This document shows positions 55,039-64,000 of a stretch of 64,000 nucleotides of DNA, piece after piece. The notes beneath the pieces were generated by a model. It was given only the letters and a program-made list of their open reading frames with translations, was not told where the DNA came from and searched no databases. The stretch comes from Nakataea oryzae (Eukaryota > Ascomycota > Sordariomycetes > Magnaporthales > Magnaporthaceae), in assembly GCA_003049435.1 (NCBI GenBank), contig PYSQ01000111.1, positions 1-64,000 on the forward strand. The letters run 5' to 3'. Position 1 is the stretch's first letter. Each line of letters begins with the position of its first letter. A program made the translations under genes and the position numbers.

Positions 55039-58000
55039 TTTTCTTGTGCCTGGTTGCTTTTCGCGCTGTTCAGCTGCGACTCTCTGCAGCCTGACTCCTT
55101 GGGCGCTGGGCACAGGATACACCAATCGGGCGAACCCCTTGCTTCCTAGCCGGCCCCGGTCACCAGCCCTTTTTCGATGCCCGTCGTCTCTCGGCCGTTC
55201 CAACGGACTGGAGGGCCACTATGTCCCAGGATGCCTTCCGATCCAGGTCTTCACGGATCCCTGCCAGCAACGGCGAGGTCTTGGTGTGCCGCGAGGGCCA
55301 GTGGCTTGTGCTGTGTGCTCCTGAGCTCTCGAAGCTGTGCTCCTCGAGGCCTTCACGTGGAAACGCGTGCGTGCGCAGAAGAAAAATTTCCTGGCAGGCA
55401 AGTCTGCGGCCAGTGGGATACAAAAACACAGTACCAATTGAGAATTGCCCGGCTTTGCGCAGGATGCAGCATTTTACCACACAGTGTGGATACCCTGGGA
55501 ATTGGCCTACGTTCTGTTGAATTGACTCGGACAGCATGCGGCAGCTGATGCAGACCGCTGTGGCTGCTTACCGCGTTCACCATGGATCTAACATTGAACC
55601 TGATGGAAAAAGAACAAGAAAAAAAGGAACCGCTGAGAGCGCCAACCCAACCACCATCCGCCATCCGTTTACACACACAGCGCTTTGTTTTTTTCGGGCC
55701 AATGCAGCATCAGCGCCGATCAAAGCGCTGGCGGAGCCTTGGGCTTGCAAGGAAAGCAAGTGCAAACGCCTCGTGGGGAGCGACCTTGGCAAAACAAGTC
55801 GGGATGGCAGCGTCAGCTCCAAGATCTGCAGCAGCGACAGAGTGTTGCGCTCGGCTGCCTCGGTTTTGACAACCTGACATGCTGGGATAGACAGCACATG
55901 ACCCTGCTCTCCTCGGATGATCAGCCCCAGGGTCTCGAGCTCGAGGCAGCGGGAGGCGAGGGCCGCGTCTGTTGGCCCAAAGAGCGGTCGGTGCACACAG
56001 GACTTGGAATCGTCAAGCCGCATGCCATATTCCGTCCTCGCTGCTTTTTTTCCCCCCGACTTCGTTTTCCTTTGCTGTCTATTTTATTTTTATTGCTTTT
56101 TCTGCGCCTCTCGACTCGCCCACCTCATCTACCGAACCGCCGTCTGCTAGTGCTGCCTGGCCTGTGTTGCCCGTCCGTCTTGAGCTCGAGCCTCGGCGCC
56201 CTCCCGACTGGCGTGGCCACGTTCCGATGTCTCTTCGGTCTGGTTTAGCAGGCCTGCGCAAGCCCCGAGATTTTGTTTGAACTGCTGTGCCCGTTCCGGG
56301 ATGTCAGTCGCACTGGCGGCCCTCCCGAGAGCTTGGCACGCGCGCGCCCTCCCCACTTCTGCCCACAAGCCCGCCTGCCCTCCGCGCCGGTGACTTCTCG
56401 TTTTCCCCCTGGGCCTGGCATGATGTTCAGCACGGACGACGCAGCACGGCAGCGAGCGCAAAGGCAGTCCACAATTCTCCCACACAAGGTTACACATAGC
56501 ACATTGCAGTACCCTCGCCATGCGGCTATCCGCGTGCCGCCCGCCTCGCCGCCACCCGCGACACTGTCTGCCTCGCTCAACTGTTTTGCCGCCCGGTCTC
56601 GGGCCATGCTGGATTCCACGCTTTTTGCATCGTGCGAAAAAAAGAGCGACACGCAGGGGCTCGGCGGCCGTCCGGTGTTGTACAGACGCTGCTCGAGCCC
56701 AGAGACAGGTCCCCATCTCGATGCGACACAGCTCCCACGCACGCTGTACGTCGTGTTCCTGGCAAGCGCCTGCTGGCCCCATGGTGCTGGTGTGCTGCTG
56801 TTGAATAGTGCGAGTGAGCGAACGATGGTTCGTTCTGTTCCGCCCGTCAACAGAGACAGCCAGAAGTTGTTTTGTTTCCGTTTCCGTGCAGCTGTTTGCC
56901 TCGCTTTTCGACAAGTAGCTCTCTCCCTAGTGCCCGTCATCGCCCTCTCAACGTTTTTCTGCTAGTTTCTGATGTCAGCGTGTAGCCGTAGCCCATGGCT
57001 GGCAGACGGCCACTCAAGTGAATGCAGGCCAACCAGCGTTGTTTTGCCCCTCCCTCGGCATCGCTTTGGTTTTTTTTATTTTTTATTTTTTATTTTTGTT
57101 CTGGAGCCCGCCGTTCCTTTTTCTATCTTCGAGTCCGTCATTGCTTTTCGCTGTCCAACTTTGATCCCTGCCTTTGCTCCTCCTTCTCGACGCTTTTCCT
57201 GCGCCCGCCCATACCGTCGGCCATGGCATGGTCTGTGCGACCTTGTCTCAGCCAGCTGACGGCTGCACGTCCATTCGATGGATTCTCATCGGCTACGGCT
57301 AGGGCGCTGCCACCCCTGAACCTGGCGGGGCCGAGCTGCCTTTTGGAATGGAGGTCAAAGCAGAGAAATCACCAAGCTGGGTGCTTGTGGGAGTGTGTCT
57401 TTTTTGGCGTGCATATATCCGCTAGCGCCATGGGCCTTGACGCTCTCGTGCTGTCTGCCCGCTTTGCTTGGGCTGGAACCTCGCAGTGTTGCGAACCATC
57501 ACGTCCCCCCGGTTGTTCTTCCTATTCCTATCTCGGGCAGGTGATCTCCATCCGGGGAATTTAAGCAGGCCAGTATAAAGACTAACAACTGTCCTTGGCT
57601 TCTGCGGCGGCAGTGCGATCCACTTCCTGGCTGCCTTGCTCCTGCTAAAGCCTCCCCCCCCTGGTTACTCTTCCACCCTCGAGGTTGTTTTTACAGTGCA
57701 GCAGGCCTTTTACTTGCATCTTGAATCCTAGCTACATGTCCAACCAGCCGCCCAGCCGAATTCGCTCCACATCCCTGGCCGTAGCCCCAGTCTCACGAGA
57801 GGCCCTCGCTCGTGGGAGGCGCGGCAGGGATCCGTCTTTATATTGACCTCGCATCTTGTGCCCACTCGCCGAGGAAACGGACCGGAGCAAGGACAAAGGA
57901 AAACTCAGTCTGCGTGCGACGTGAGCTACAGGTGCGAGTGGGGAGAGAAACGAAGGGGAAACCAGAGGCTCGAGGGATGTGCGCAGCGTCCCGTCTGGAC

Positions 58001-58134
58001 TCCCTCTGCCGCCAGCGTTTGCTCCACAGCCGTTGCTGGACTCCCTGCCTCCAGCCGATTAAATCCCGCCCACGCTGCACCTCCATCCGCGAGTCCACCT
58101 GCATCAGCCCAGGCCAGAGCAGCGTCCCGACAGT
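55039..58134. other. Long intergenic or leader region, no gene recognised
   Basis: About 3.1 kb between the divergent starts of IPI3 and the gene at 58135. The ORFs of 100-255 codons overlap on both strands and show no motif, so I treat them as chance in GC-rich DNA. A TATAAAG sequence at 57573-57579 with pyrimidine-rich DNA after it could be the promoter of the 58135 gene. Several short upstream ATGs then precede the start, suggesting a long leader. Confidence 0.45.
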
Positions 58135-60639
58135 ATGGGGTGCACCTTTCCCGAAGTTCTTGCCCGAGACCTCGAGAAATCCGAAGCCATCTTCGCCTCC
58201 AAGCACATGACGTCGGGAAGTCCAAGCTCGGCGGTGGCCGCCGTCGACCGGGACCTTCACTACAACCTCCACGACGGGATGCCGAGTCCGCACAAGCCCT
58301 CGTCCCCCTGCCGACCTCGCCACGGGAAAAGGGCACGCTCCTGTCGGGGGCTCAGGGACCTTGAAGAAGAGAGCGAGCCCGAGCTGCCATCGCCACCCCT
58401 CTCTCCAACCGCATTGGGGAAGCGATCAGAAGAACAGCAACACCACTGGAAACAACAACAACAACAACAGCACCACCACCAACAAGAGCCTCACACGCGG
58501 CCTCGGCAGACTCTTGTGGCCCAGGCAGATGTGGATGCGCCCCGCCGATCCATGGACGATTTTGGAGATGCGGTGATATCGCCCTGGCTGTCGGAGCATG
58601 GCCCCGGTAGTTCCTCCAGCAGTGAGTCTTTGTCGTCGTCCTTCGAGATGGAGCCCATTCCGATGCGGCGGCGGCATCAGTCAGTGACGACGACCGCTAC
58701 CTCGGTGACGTCCGGGAGGCGCTCTTCCAGCATCTCCAACCGGCAGCCGCTGACGTCGCCGGCCCACGGCCCTGCAGAGAGCTGGGTGGACCTGGAGCCA
58801 GACTCTGCCGATGCCCATACGGCAGACTCTGACACCGGGACGGATGTTGATACCATCGACCACGCCTACGCGCCTGCCGGCGCTTATGAACCTGCGCCGT
58901 CTATTTCCGATATCGCATCCATAGTCCAAGGCGGCCTTTCGGTCCCCAGACGCCGCTCCTCTCTCCAACATGTTCTGTCACCTAAACCGCTCGAAGAATA
59001 CCAATTCGTCATAAGATCAGAGAGGCCATGCGTCAACTATTCTCGACGCGAAAGACCCATCTCCCCCACGTCTCGGACGCCCAACGAAAAATCACATTAT
59101 ACAGTGGCGCCTGACGCGATAGGCGGCCAGCAGATGGAGGATGTCGCCTCATCGGTCTGCAGGCCGGTGAGCCAGCCAGCCTCGGACCCTGGCGACGCCG
59201 AGAGAGGCTTCGGCGAGTACCGGGACAGCTTTGACGCAGATCACAAGCCTGGAAGCAAAAGCTTCAAAGCTGTGCGGTGGAATGGGCCCGCCAAGAGCGA
59301 CGTTAGCCTGGATCCTACCGTCGGTATGGCCTTCGCTGCGCCGCTTCGGTCCGCGCCAGACGTGGGAGCTTCGGCCCCTCCTATCCCTCTGCCGCCCGAT
59401 GTCATCGAGACGCTCATGGTGTCGACGGCATGCTTCCCCGAGACGATGCTCCTCTGCTCGAGCCTCTCGATCGAGACCATCAGGGCCTACTCACGCAAGC
59501 TGCGACGGCTCCACTCTTTGGAGAACGCCGAGGCCCGCTCACTTCTGCTCGCAACCCCATCATCTCCCTCGTCCTCGGTTCCCGCCCAGAGGTCACCATC
59601 ACCGCACAAGCGCTGGAGGCTGGCAAACATCTTGTCCAAAAGGTCATCTGCAGACCCAGACTCGTTTCCACAAGGGCCTTCATACCATTCTCGCAACAAT
59701 CTGCACGGGAAGAATCACCGATCCATTCGTGGCGACCTTTCGACAACCAAGAAGCCCGCGAGGACACACTACCAGGGCTCTCTGGTCTGTCCAGACTTTG
59801 CTCGTTTCAAAACCGTGTTCCCTGGTGCGGCCGACTACCTCTGCGATGCGCTTTACGCTCATATCGTGGCATACAACTACATCACGCTGCTCTGTGACGC
59901 CGCCGCGGTGGCAACTGCGGCGGCTAACATGTCGGCAATGTCCGATTACTGTCCTCGCCCATCCTTCTCCAGCACCCCTTCGTTCCCCCCGCGCCGCGGC
60001 AGCTCCACCAGCGGCAGCAGTGCTGGGGGCGGCCATGACGATACCAACCGCAAGATACCCAAAAAGGCCGCGCACCTCCTTGGCCTGGAAAACGGGCTAG
60101 ACCCCGTCGGGCCTGGCAGACTAGACGCTGCCGCCTCGACGTCGCCTAGCACGGCAGCGGCGACCCAAGCGTCCATTGTCCGGGCCAACGCCATCGAGCT
60201 GGGCGCTGTTGACCTTGGTGGGGCCGCCAGCGGCATCGATGCTGCCAGCATGGGCGGCAGCCGTCACCGCCGGACGCTGACAATGGGCAGCTCCAGCAGC
60301 GCAAACAGGCTGAAGTCCAAGCGGCGAGGGCGCGACGGGTCCATCTCCTCGGTGCCGCCGCCGTCCCGCGGGGGCACGGCCGGCACCTTCAGCGCAGGCG
60401 GCGGCAGCAACAAGCCCCACAACGGACCCGAGTCAGAGGCCTCGCTTCGCAACCTAAGAGACGCGCTGAGCCGGTGCGTGGCCAACCTGATCACGACAAT
60501 CAAACTCACCACGGAACCGTCGGCCCCGACCGCGGCCGCCGGCCCAGGGCTGGGAGGGGTCATGAGGCACGACGAGGTCGACCCCTGGCTTGTTCGAGCG
60601 CTGTGCGAGATGGTCCGGTGCTGCGAAGGCGCCTCCTGA
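58135..60639 (+). CDS. Large fungal protein of unknown function with conserved-looking C-terminal helical region
   Basis: A single-exon ORF of 834 residues. The first 100 residues include PSPHKPSSP-type proline/serine motifs. A Gln/His run (about 100-122, QQQQQQHHHQQ) and many Ser/Thr-rich stretches indicate a mostly disordered, probably phosphorylated protein. Two parts look folded. About 421-465 has PDVIETLMVSTACFPETMLLC followed by a helix. About 555-605 has FARFKTVFPGAADYLCDALY, which continues into HIVAYNYITLLC. A short C-terminal part (about 775-834, LRNLRDALSRCVANLITTIK) resembles a third helix group. No enzymatic motif is visible. An alternative start at Met25 (58207) would remove only a short lead. 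The product is probably cytosolic or nuclear. I do not recognise a named family. Confidence 0.75.
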   Translation: MGCTFPEVLARDLEKSEAIFASKHMTSGSPSSAVAAVDRDLHYNLHDGMPSPHKPSSPCRPRHGKRARSCRGLRDLEEESEPELPSPPLSPTALGKRSEEQQHHWKQQQQQQHHHQQEPHTRPRQTLVAQADVDAPRRSMDDFGDAVISPWLSEHGPGSSSSSESLSSSFEMEPIPMRRRHQSVTTTATSVTSGRRSSSISNRQPLTSPAHGPAESWVDLEPDSADAHTADSDTGTDVDTIDHAYAPAGAYEPAPSISDIASIVQGGLSVPRRRSSLQHVLSPKPLEEYQFVIRSERPCVNYSRRERPISPTSRTPNEKSHYTVAPDAIGGQQMEDVASSVCRPVSQPASDPGDAERGFGEYRDSFDADHKPGSKSFKAVRWNGPAKSDVSLDPTVGMAFAAPLRSAPDVGASAPPIPLPPDVIETLMVSTACFPETMLLCSSLSIETIRAYSRKLRRLHSLENAEARSLLLATPSSPSSSVPAQRSPSPHKRWRLANILSKRSSADPDSFPQGPSYHSRNNLHGKNHRSIRGDLSTTKKPARTHYQGSLVCPDFARFKTVFPGAADYLCDALYAHIVAYNYITLLCDAAAVATAAANMSAMSDYCPRPSFSSTPSFPPRRGSSTSGSSAGGGHDDTNRKIPKKAAHLLGLENGLDPVGPGRLDAAASTSPSTAAATQASIVRANAIELGAVDLGGAASGIDAASMGGSRHRRTLTMGSSSSANRLKSKRRGRDGSISSVPPPSRGGTAGTFSAGGGSNKPHNGPESEASLRNLRDALSRCVANLITTIKLTTEPSAPTAAAGPGLGGVMRHDEVDPWLVRALCEMVRCCEGAS

Positions 60640-61674
60640 GCTCGAGTGTTTCTGCCGAGCCCAGAATTCTTGGCGGCCTTCTCGTTCGTCATTTAGCGCC
60701 TTGACATGCCGGCTAGTCTAAGCTCGAGTTCCCCGTCATGGACCTTTGTCTCTTATGTTTCGAATTCTGATATTTTCATTTTTATTTTCCTCACTTTTAA
60801 TGATGAGCTGGATCTGTACTGCTGTTGCGCTTGGTTTCTTCTATCTTTTGTTTTATTTTCGCAGCCTTTGGGAGGACTTGTCTGCTTTCTATTCCTATCT
60901 CATGAATGTCCTCGTCTTTTCTAGTCCTCAGCGATTTATCTCCATGGACTTGCATAATGACTCCTTGTCTGCTCTTTCCACGAACTTATCGATGAATACT
61001 TGGCGATCCTACCTTAGTGCTATCTAGTCCGTGGACTTCTCACATATTCACGCGAATACTAATGATGCTGCTAATTGCCACCAATCACGGTGATCCTCAA
61101 AGTTTCCCAAACCACCGCCCAGCACGAGATTGATGAACGTCTTTTTTCTATTGTTCGTTTCTCCTTCGCTCTCGCAATCCAGTCGTTTCTTCTCTCCATC
61201 CACTTTCTGCATCTTGCTTTAAATTTCAGCTCGATGCGTGCTGCCTTCTCCCCCACACGGCTTACGTTCTAGGCGATCAACTAGTGCCCTAGACCAATCA
61301 CCGGCGCTCAGGGAACGAGGCCGGCGTGCCAAGCTACTGCATTGCCAACAGGGGCAGGCGCCGTTGCTACGAGTCCAGCTCCAATGCAGCCAAAGCTGAC
61401 GAGCTGCCTCCTAGTGCTCGGGCCTTGACCGACTTTCGATGCATGTTTCCGTTATAGGTTGAGGTGCGGCTGAAGTGGCAATGCTGGCCTTTACCTTTCT
61501 TTATTACTTGCCGCAATGCCGGTGCCGTTGGCGCAAGCTGGGGGCCCCGATCGAGAGACAAAAGGAACATCAAGAAGGAGGGTTCACGGCAGCAAATTTG
61601 AGCCAAAGCGACACACTAAATAGAAATCTAGACGCCCATCAAGCCGCCTCCTCCCCCCACCCAAAAACCACACC
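60640..61674. other. Intergenic, no gene seen
   Basis: 3' flank of the 58135 gene (T-rich, 60740-60930) and promoter side of the dehydrogenase gene. No supported coding sequence. Confidence 0.5.
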
Positions 61675-63033
61675 ATGGCGGCCTTGGCCCCTGAGAACAC
61701 GCACCGCCTGGTCGAGGAGATCCTCCAGTCGCCGCCCGTGGACGCCACCCTGCCCTACGACGCCTCCACCCTCGCGGGCAAGACCATCGTCGTGACGGGC
61801 GGCGCCTCGGGCATCGGCGCCGCCCTCGCCCGCCGCTGGGCGCGCCACGGCGCCTTCCTGGCCGTCGGCGACCTCGACGCCGACGCGGGCGAGGCCCTGG
61901 TCGCCGAGCTGCGGGCCAGCGCTGCCGACGCAGACACGCCTAGGCAGGAGCATTTCTTCCAGCGCTGCGACGTGACCGACTGGGCCAGCCAGGTGGCCTT
62001 CTTCCGCGCCGCCGCCGCCGCCAGCCCCACGGGGGTCATACACGCCGTCGTGCCCGCCGCCGGCGTCGCCGAGCTCGCGACGACGGCGTCCGGGCGCGGC
62101 TTCGAGAACCCCTCCCCCACGCTGGGTGATCCGGATGGCGACGGCGGCCCGCCCGAGCCGCCGTCGCTCAGGGTCCTCGACGTCAACCTGACGGGCGTGC
62201 TGTACTCTGTCCACCTGGCGCTGTACTGGCTGGGCCGCAGCCCCGCAGCCGCCGCTGCAGCCACAGCCGCCGCCGCCGGATCCCCGGACCGCCACATCCT
62301 GCTCGTCGGGTCCGCGTCGGGCCTGCNGCTGTACTCTGTCCACCTGGCGCTGTACTGGCTGGGCCGCAGCCCCGCAGCCGCCGCTGCAGCCACAGCCGCC
62401 GCCGCCGGATCCCCGGACCGCCACATCCTGCTCGTCGGGTCCGCGTCGGGCCTGCTCCCGCTCCCCGGCCAGCCGCTCTACTGCGCGGCCAAGCACGGGC
62501 TGACGGGCCTGTTCCGCTCGCTGCGGTGCACGGCGTGGCGCCACGGCCGCGTGCGCGTCAACATGGTGTGCCCCTACTTTGTCGACACGCCCCTGGTCCC
62601 CGCGGGCGGCATGGCCCTGCTGGCCGGCGCCGGGCTGGCCGCGCTCGCCGACGTCGTCGACGCCGGCACCCGCCTCGCCGCCGACGAGGGCGTCCGCGGC
62701 CGCGCGCTCGTCGTCGGGCCGCGCGTCAGGGTCGGCGACGATGGCGGGGCGGTCGAGTACGTCGAGGATGCTGGCGACGACGGCGACGGCGACGGCGACG
62801 GCAACATGGGAGGGAAGGCAAAGGTCGGCGGCGGCGGCGCGGGGCAGGCCGTGTGGGAGTGCTATGCGCACGACTACGACAGCGTCGAGGCGTTTGTGTG
62901 GAGGTACACGCGCCTGCTCAACACGGTCGAGCGCATCAGGGGCTGGACCGGGTGGGCCAGGGATATGATTTATATCTGGTTTTACAGGAGCAAGCCAAAG
63001 AAGGGGGGCAATGACGCAAAAAAGCAGCGGTGA
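61675..63033 (+). CDS. Short-chain dehydrogenase/reductase, with a probable assembly duplication
   Basis: The frame gives 452 residues including one undetermined residue at the N at 62327. It is a classical SDR: cofactor-binding TGGASGIG (41-48), an acidic residue after the second strand (VGDLDAD, suggesting NAD(H) preference), a DVNLTGV segment, catalytic Ser in VGSASGL and catalytic Tyr/Lys in PLYCAAKHG. A 129-bp unit (62199-62327, ending in the N) is followed by an almost identical copy (62328-62456) that duplicates 43 residues including the VGSASGL strand. Removing one copy leaves about 409 residues and a normal SDR fold. The C-terminus is Gly/Asp-rich with a WARDMIYIWFYRSKPKK tail. Substrate unknown; the type matches 15-hydroxyprostaglandin-dehydrogenase-like fungal SDRs. 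Confidence 0.88.
   Translation: MAALAPENTHRLVEEILQSPPVDATLPYDASTLAGKTIVVTGGASGIGAALARRWARHGAFLAVGDLDADAGEALVAELRASAADADTPRQEHFFQRCDVTDWASQVAFFRAAAAASPTGVIHAVVPAAGVAELATTASGRGFENPSPTLGDPDGDGGPPEPPSLRVLDVNLTGVLYSVHLALYWLGRSPAAAAAATAAAAGSPDRHILLVGSASGLXLYSVHLALYWLGRSPAAAAAATAAAAGSPDRHILLVGSASGLLPLPGQPLYCAAKHGLTGLFRSLRCTAWRHGRVRVNMVCPYFVDTPLVPAGGMALLAGAGLAALADVVDAGTRLAADEGVRGRALVVGPRVRVGDDGGAVEYVEDAGDDGDGDGDGNMGGKAKVGGGGAGQAVWECYAHDYDSVEAFVWRYTRLLNTVERIRGWTGWARDMIYIWFYRSKPKKGGNDAKKQR
62199..62456 (+). repeat. Tandem 129-bp duplication around an N
   Basis: Positions 62199-62326 and 62328-62455 are the same sequence, separated by the only N in the window (62327). This is the pattern of two contig ends that overlap but were joined with a gap character instead of merged. 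Confidence 0.93.
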
Positions 63034-63454
63034 ATTTTGTGGTGCCGTTCTAATAGCCTAGTCTTTGGGGCTCCTAAAATCTACGCTAATCTTCCATTTT
63101 GTATGGTTGAACAATATCGCCACTTCTGAACCAAGGCTCTCTGTACTGGGTAGCGTGTCGGGATGGGCCTTTCCCAGTGCCACTTTTATTTGTTCCTGCT
63201 GCAATGTCGGATCTTCCCGCTGCTCCTTGCATGTGTTGCGTCGATACCTGATTCGTGGGAATGGCCTTGGATGTGATCATTTGGCTGCTGTGCCACATGA
63301 CCCAGAGGCTTCAGACGAAACGACATGTATCTGCCGCAGGCTGGGCACCCGAGCCAAGTACCAGAGTACTCAAGTCGTCGGTCAGCAATACGCACTTACT
63401 GACAAGACAACCAATCAAAACTGATTGGTTGGAGCACAGGCGAGCAGACTACTT
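63034..63454. other. Intergenic, no gene seen
   Basis: Convergent 3' flanks of the dehydrogenase gene (+) and the partial coiled-coil gene (-). No supported coding sequence. Confidence 0.5.
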
Positions 63455-64000
63455 CTAATCAAAGATCATCAGGTCGTCCTGCTCATCGAGTAACGAGGAC
63501 GGGTGCTCCTTGCACGCTACGCTCCGTCCGTGTTTCTTTCGGAGTAAAAAGTACTCCTGGGTCGTCTCCATCTTGTCGAGCCTCCCTTGGAGATGGCGAA
63601 CTTGATCCTGCAAATCAGCTATAGCCTGGACAGCGTGCGACTTGACCGTTAGCCAAGACCAATGCAAGGTAAGCATCATTTTATCCACCACTTGAAGGCC
63701 TTGTACCTGATCTTGCCGGACGCCAGTCCTTTCCAAGGACTCCAGATTGTCATCTTGTACAGCTTGATCCCGTGCCACCACCGAACAGATGGCCTGGACT
63801 TGAGAATGATAAGAGGCCACCTCAATCTGAATCCCGCCCACAGACAACTCTAGCCGCCCGAGCCTCTCGTCTTGGGCGCGGTTGGCAGTTTGCATAGTGC
63901 CAAGGATCTTATCCGTCCTTTCTAGGTCGTCTTCATGGGCGCAGCACACAAGCTGGATGTCTTCCAGAACCTTGCAGGCGGTCTCAAACTTGGCGCTGCG
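63455..64000 (-). CDS. C-terminal part of a coiled-coil protein, cut by the window edge
   Basis: The frame is open from the right edge down to the stop at 63455, at least 181 codons, so the start lies outside the window. The readable part is almost entirely heptad-like helix (for example KFETACKVLEDIQLV, LGRLELSVGG, VQAIADLQDQVRHLQGRLDKM). It ends in a charged tail with EQDDLMIFD. The length, the short spacers and the lack of other motifs fit the C-terminal coiled coil of a larger fungal protein. An N-terminal fungal STAND-type domain would be typical for such a tail but cannot be seen here. Function unknown. Confidence 0.6.
   Translation of the reverse strand, partial: RSAKFETACKVLEDIQLVCCAHEDDLERTDKILGTMQTANRAQDERLGRLELSVGGIQIEVASYHSQVQAICSVVARDQAVQDDNLESLERTGVRQDQVQGLQVVDKMMLTLHWSWLTVKSHAVQAIADLQDQVRHLQGRLDKMETTQEYFLLRKKHGRSVACKEHPSSLLDEQDDLMIFD

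Noticed and set aside
56245..56940. Overlapping open frames of 230-255 codons on both strands between IPI3 and the 58135 gene
   Set aside because: Similar lengths in several frames, no domain, no intron structure; expected by chance in GC-rich intergenic DNA.
59231..60100. Plus-strand frame of 289 codons in the 834-residue gene
   Set aside because: Overlapping alternative frame with Pro/Arg/Ser-rich composition and no motif.
61639..62871. Long minus-strand open frame (410 codons) opposite the dehydrogenase
   Set aside because: Antisense shadow in very GC-rich DNA; it contains the duplicated N region and has no family features.
1..64000. tRNA genes
   Set aside because: No sequence with a convincing acceptor stem and T-loop (GGTTCRANTCC) was found by eye; a covariance search would be decisive.

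Overview
The window is nuclear DNA of a filamentous ascomycete, most likely a Sordariomycete. The signs are: short GT-AG introns, a family CE5 cutinase, an Ipi3-type WD40 protein, an AAA ATPase with a DUF7025-like N-terminal part, a DUF7708-like protein, and one block of AT-rich, stop-ridden transposon DNA of the kind produced by repeat-induced point mutation (RIP). All exon joins below were made by eye from splice consensus and frame continuity; no search was run.

Layout. 1-9290: ordinary GC-balanced DNA with a PigL_N-like membrane protein (784-2145, -), a five-exon secreted cutinase (2873-3912, -), a decayed choice-of-anchor-B gene (about 6200-6855, +) and a small secreted protein (7405-7665, -). 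About 9340-35760: AT-rich, RIP-type graveyard. It holds two LTR retrotransposon families. Family 1 has four 231-bp LTRs. Family 2 has four 382-384-bp LTRs. They are nested in each other and rearranged, and a hAT transposase remnant lies at the right edge. About 35900-41345: much less mutated transposons. These are a Ty3/gypsy element (-) with intact motifs but four nonsense codons, inserted in a pogo/Fot1-type transposase gene; each carries a short solo LTR with a perfect 5-bp target duplication.

41517-49094: a divergent gene pair, the DUF7025/AAA ATPase gene (-, five exons, one GC-AG intron) and a DUF7708-like gene with a C-terminal NTPase-like half (+, five exons). They share an 838-bp intergenic region that contains a direct repeat. 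49440-51061: a 5'-truncated Tad1-like LINE split by a 160-bp solo LTR. 51062-53539: minisatellite, a 5S rRNA-like sequence and a broken sedolisin (S53) gene. 53540-64000: IPI3 (-), a fungal protein of unknown function (58135-60639, +), a short-chain dehydrogenase whose sequence contains an in-frame 129-bp duplication across an N (a probable assembly error), and the 3' part of a coiled-coil gene running off the right edge.

The host genes do not form a pathway. The strongest content is the transposon stratigraphy, in which four solo LTRs have identifiable target duplications and three of them, when removed with one duplication copy, restore the host reading frame exactly. The AAA/DUF7708 divergent pair is the best candidate for an undescribed functional unit.
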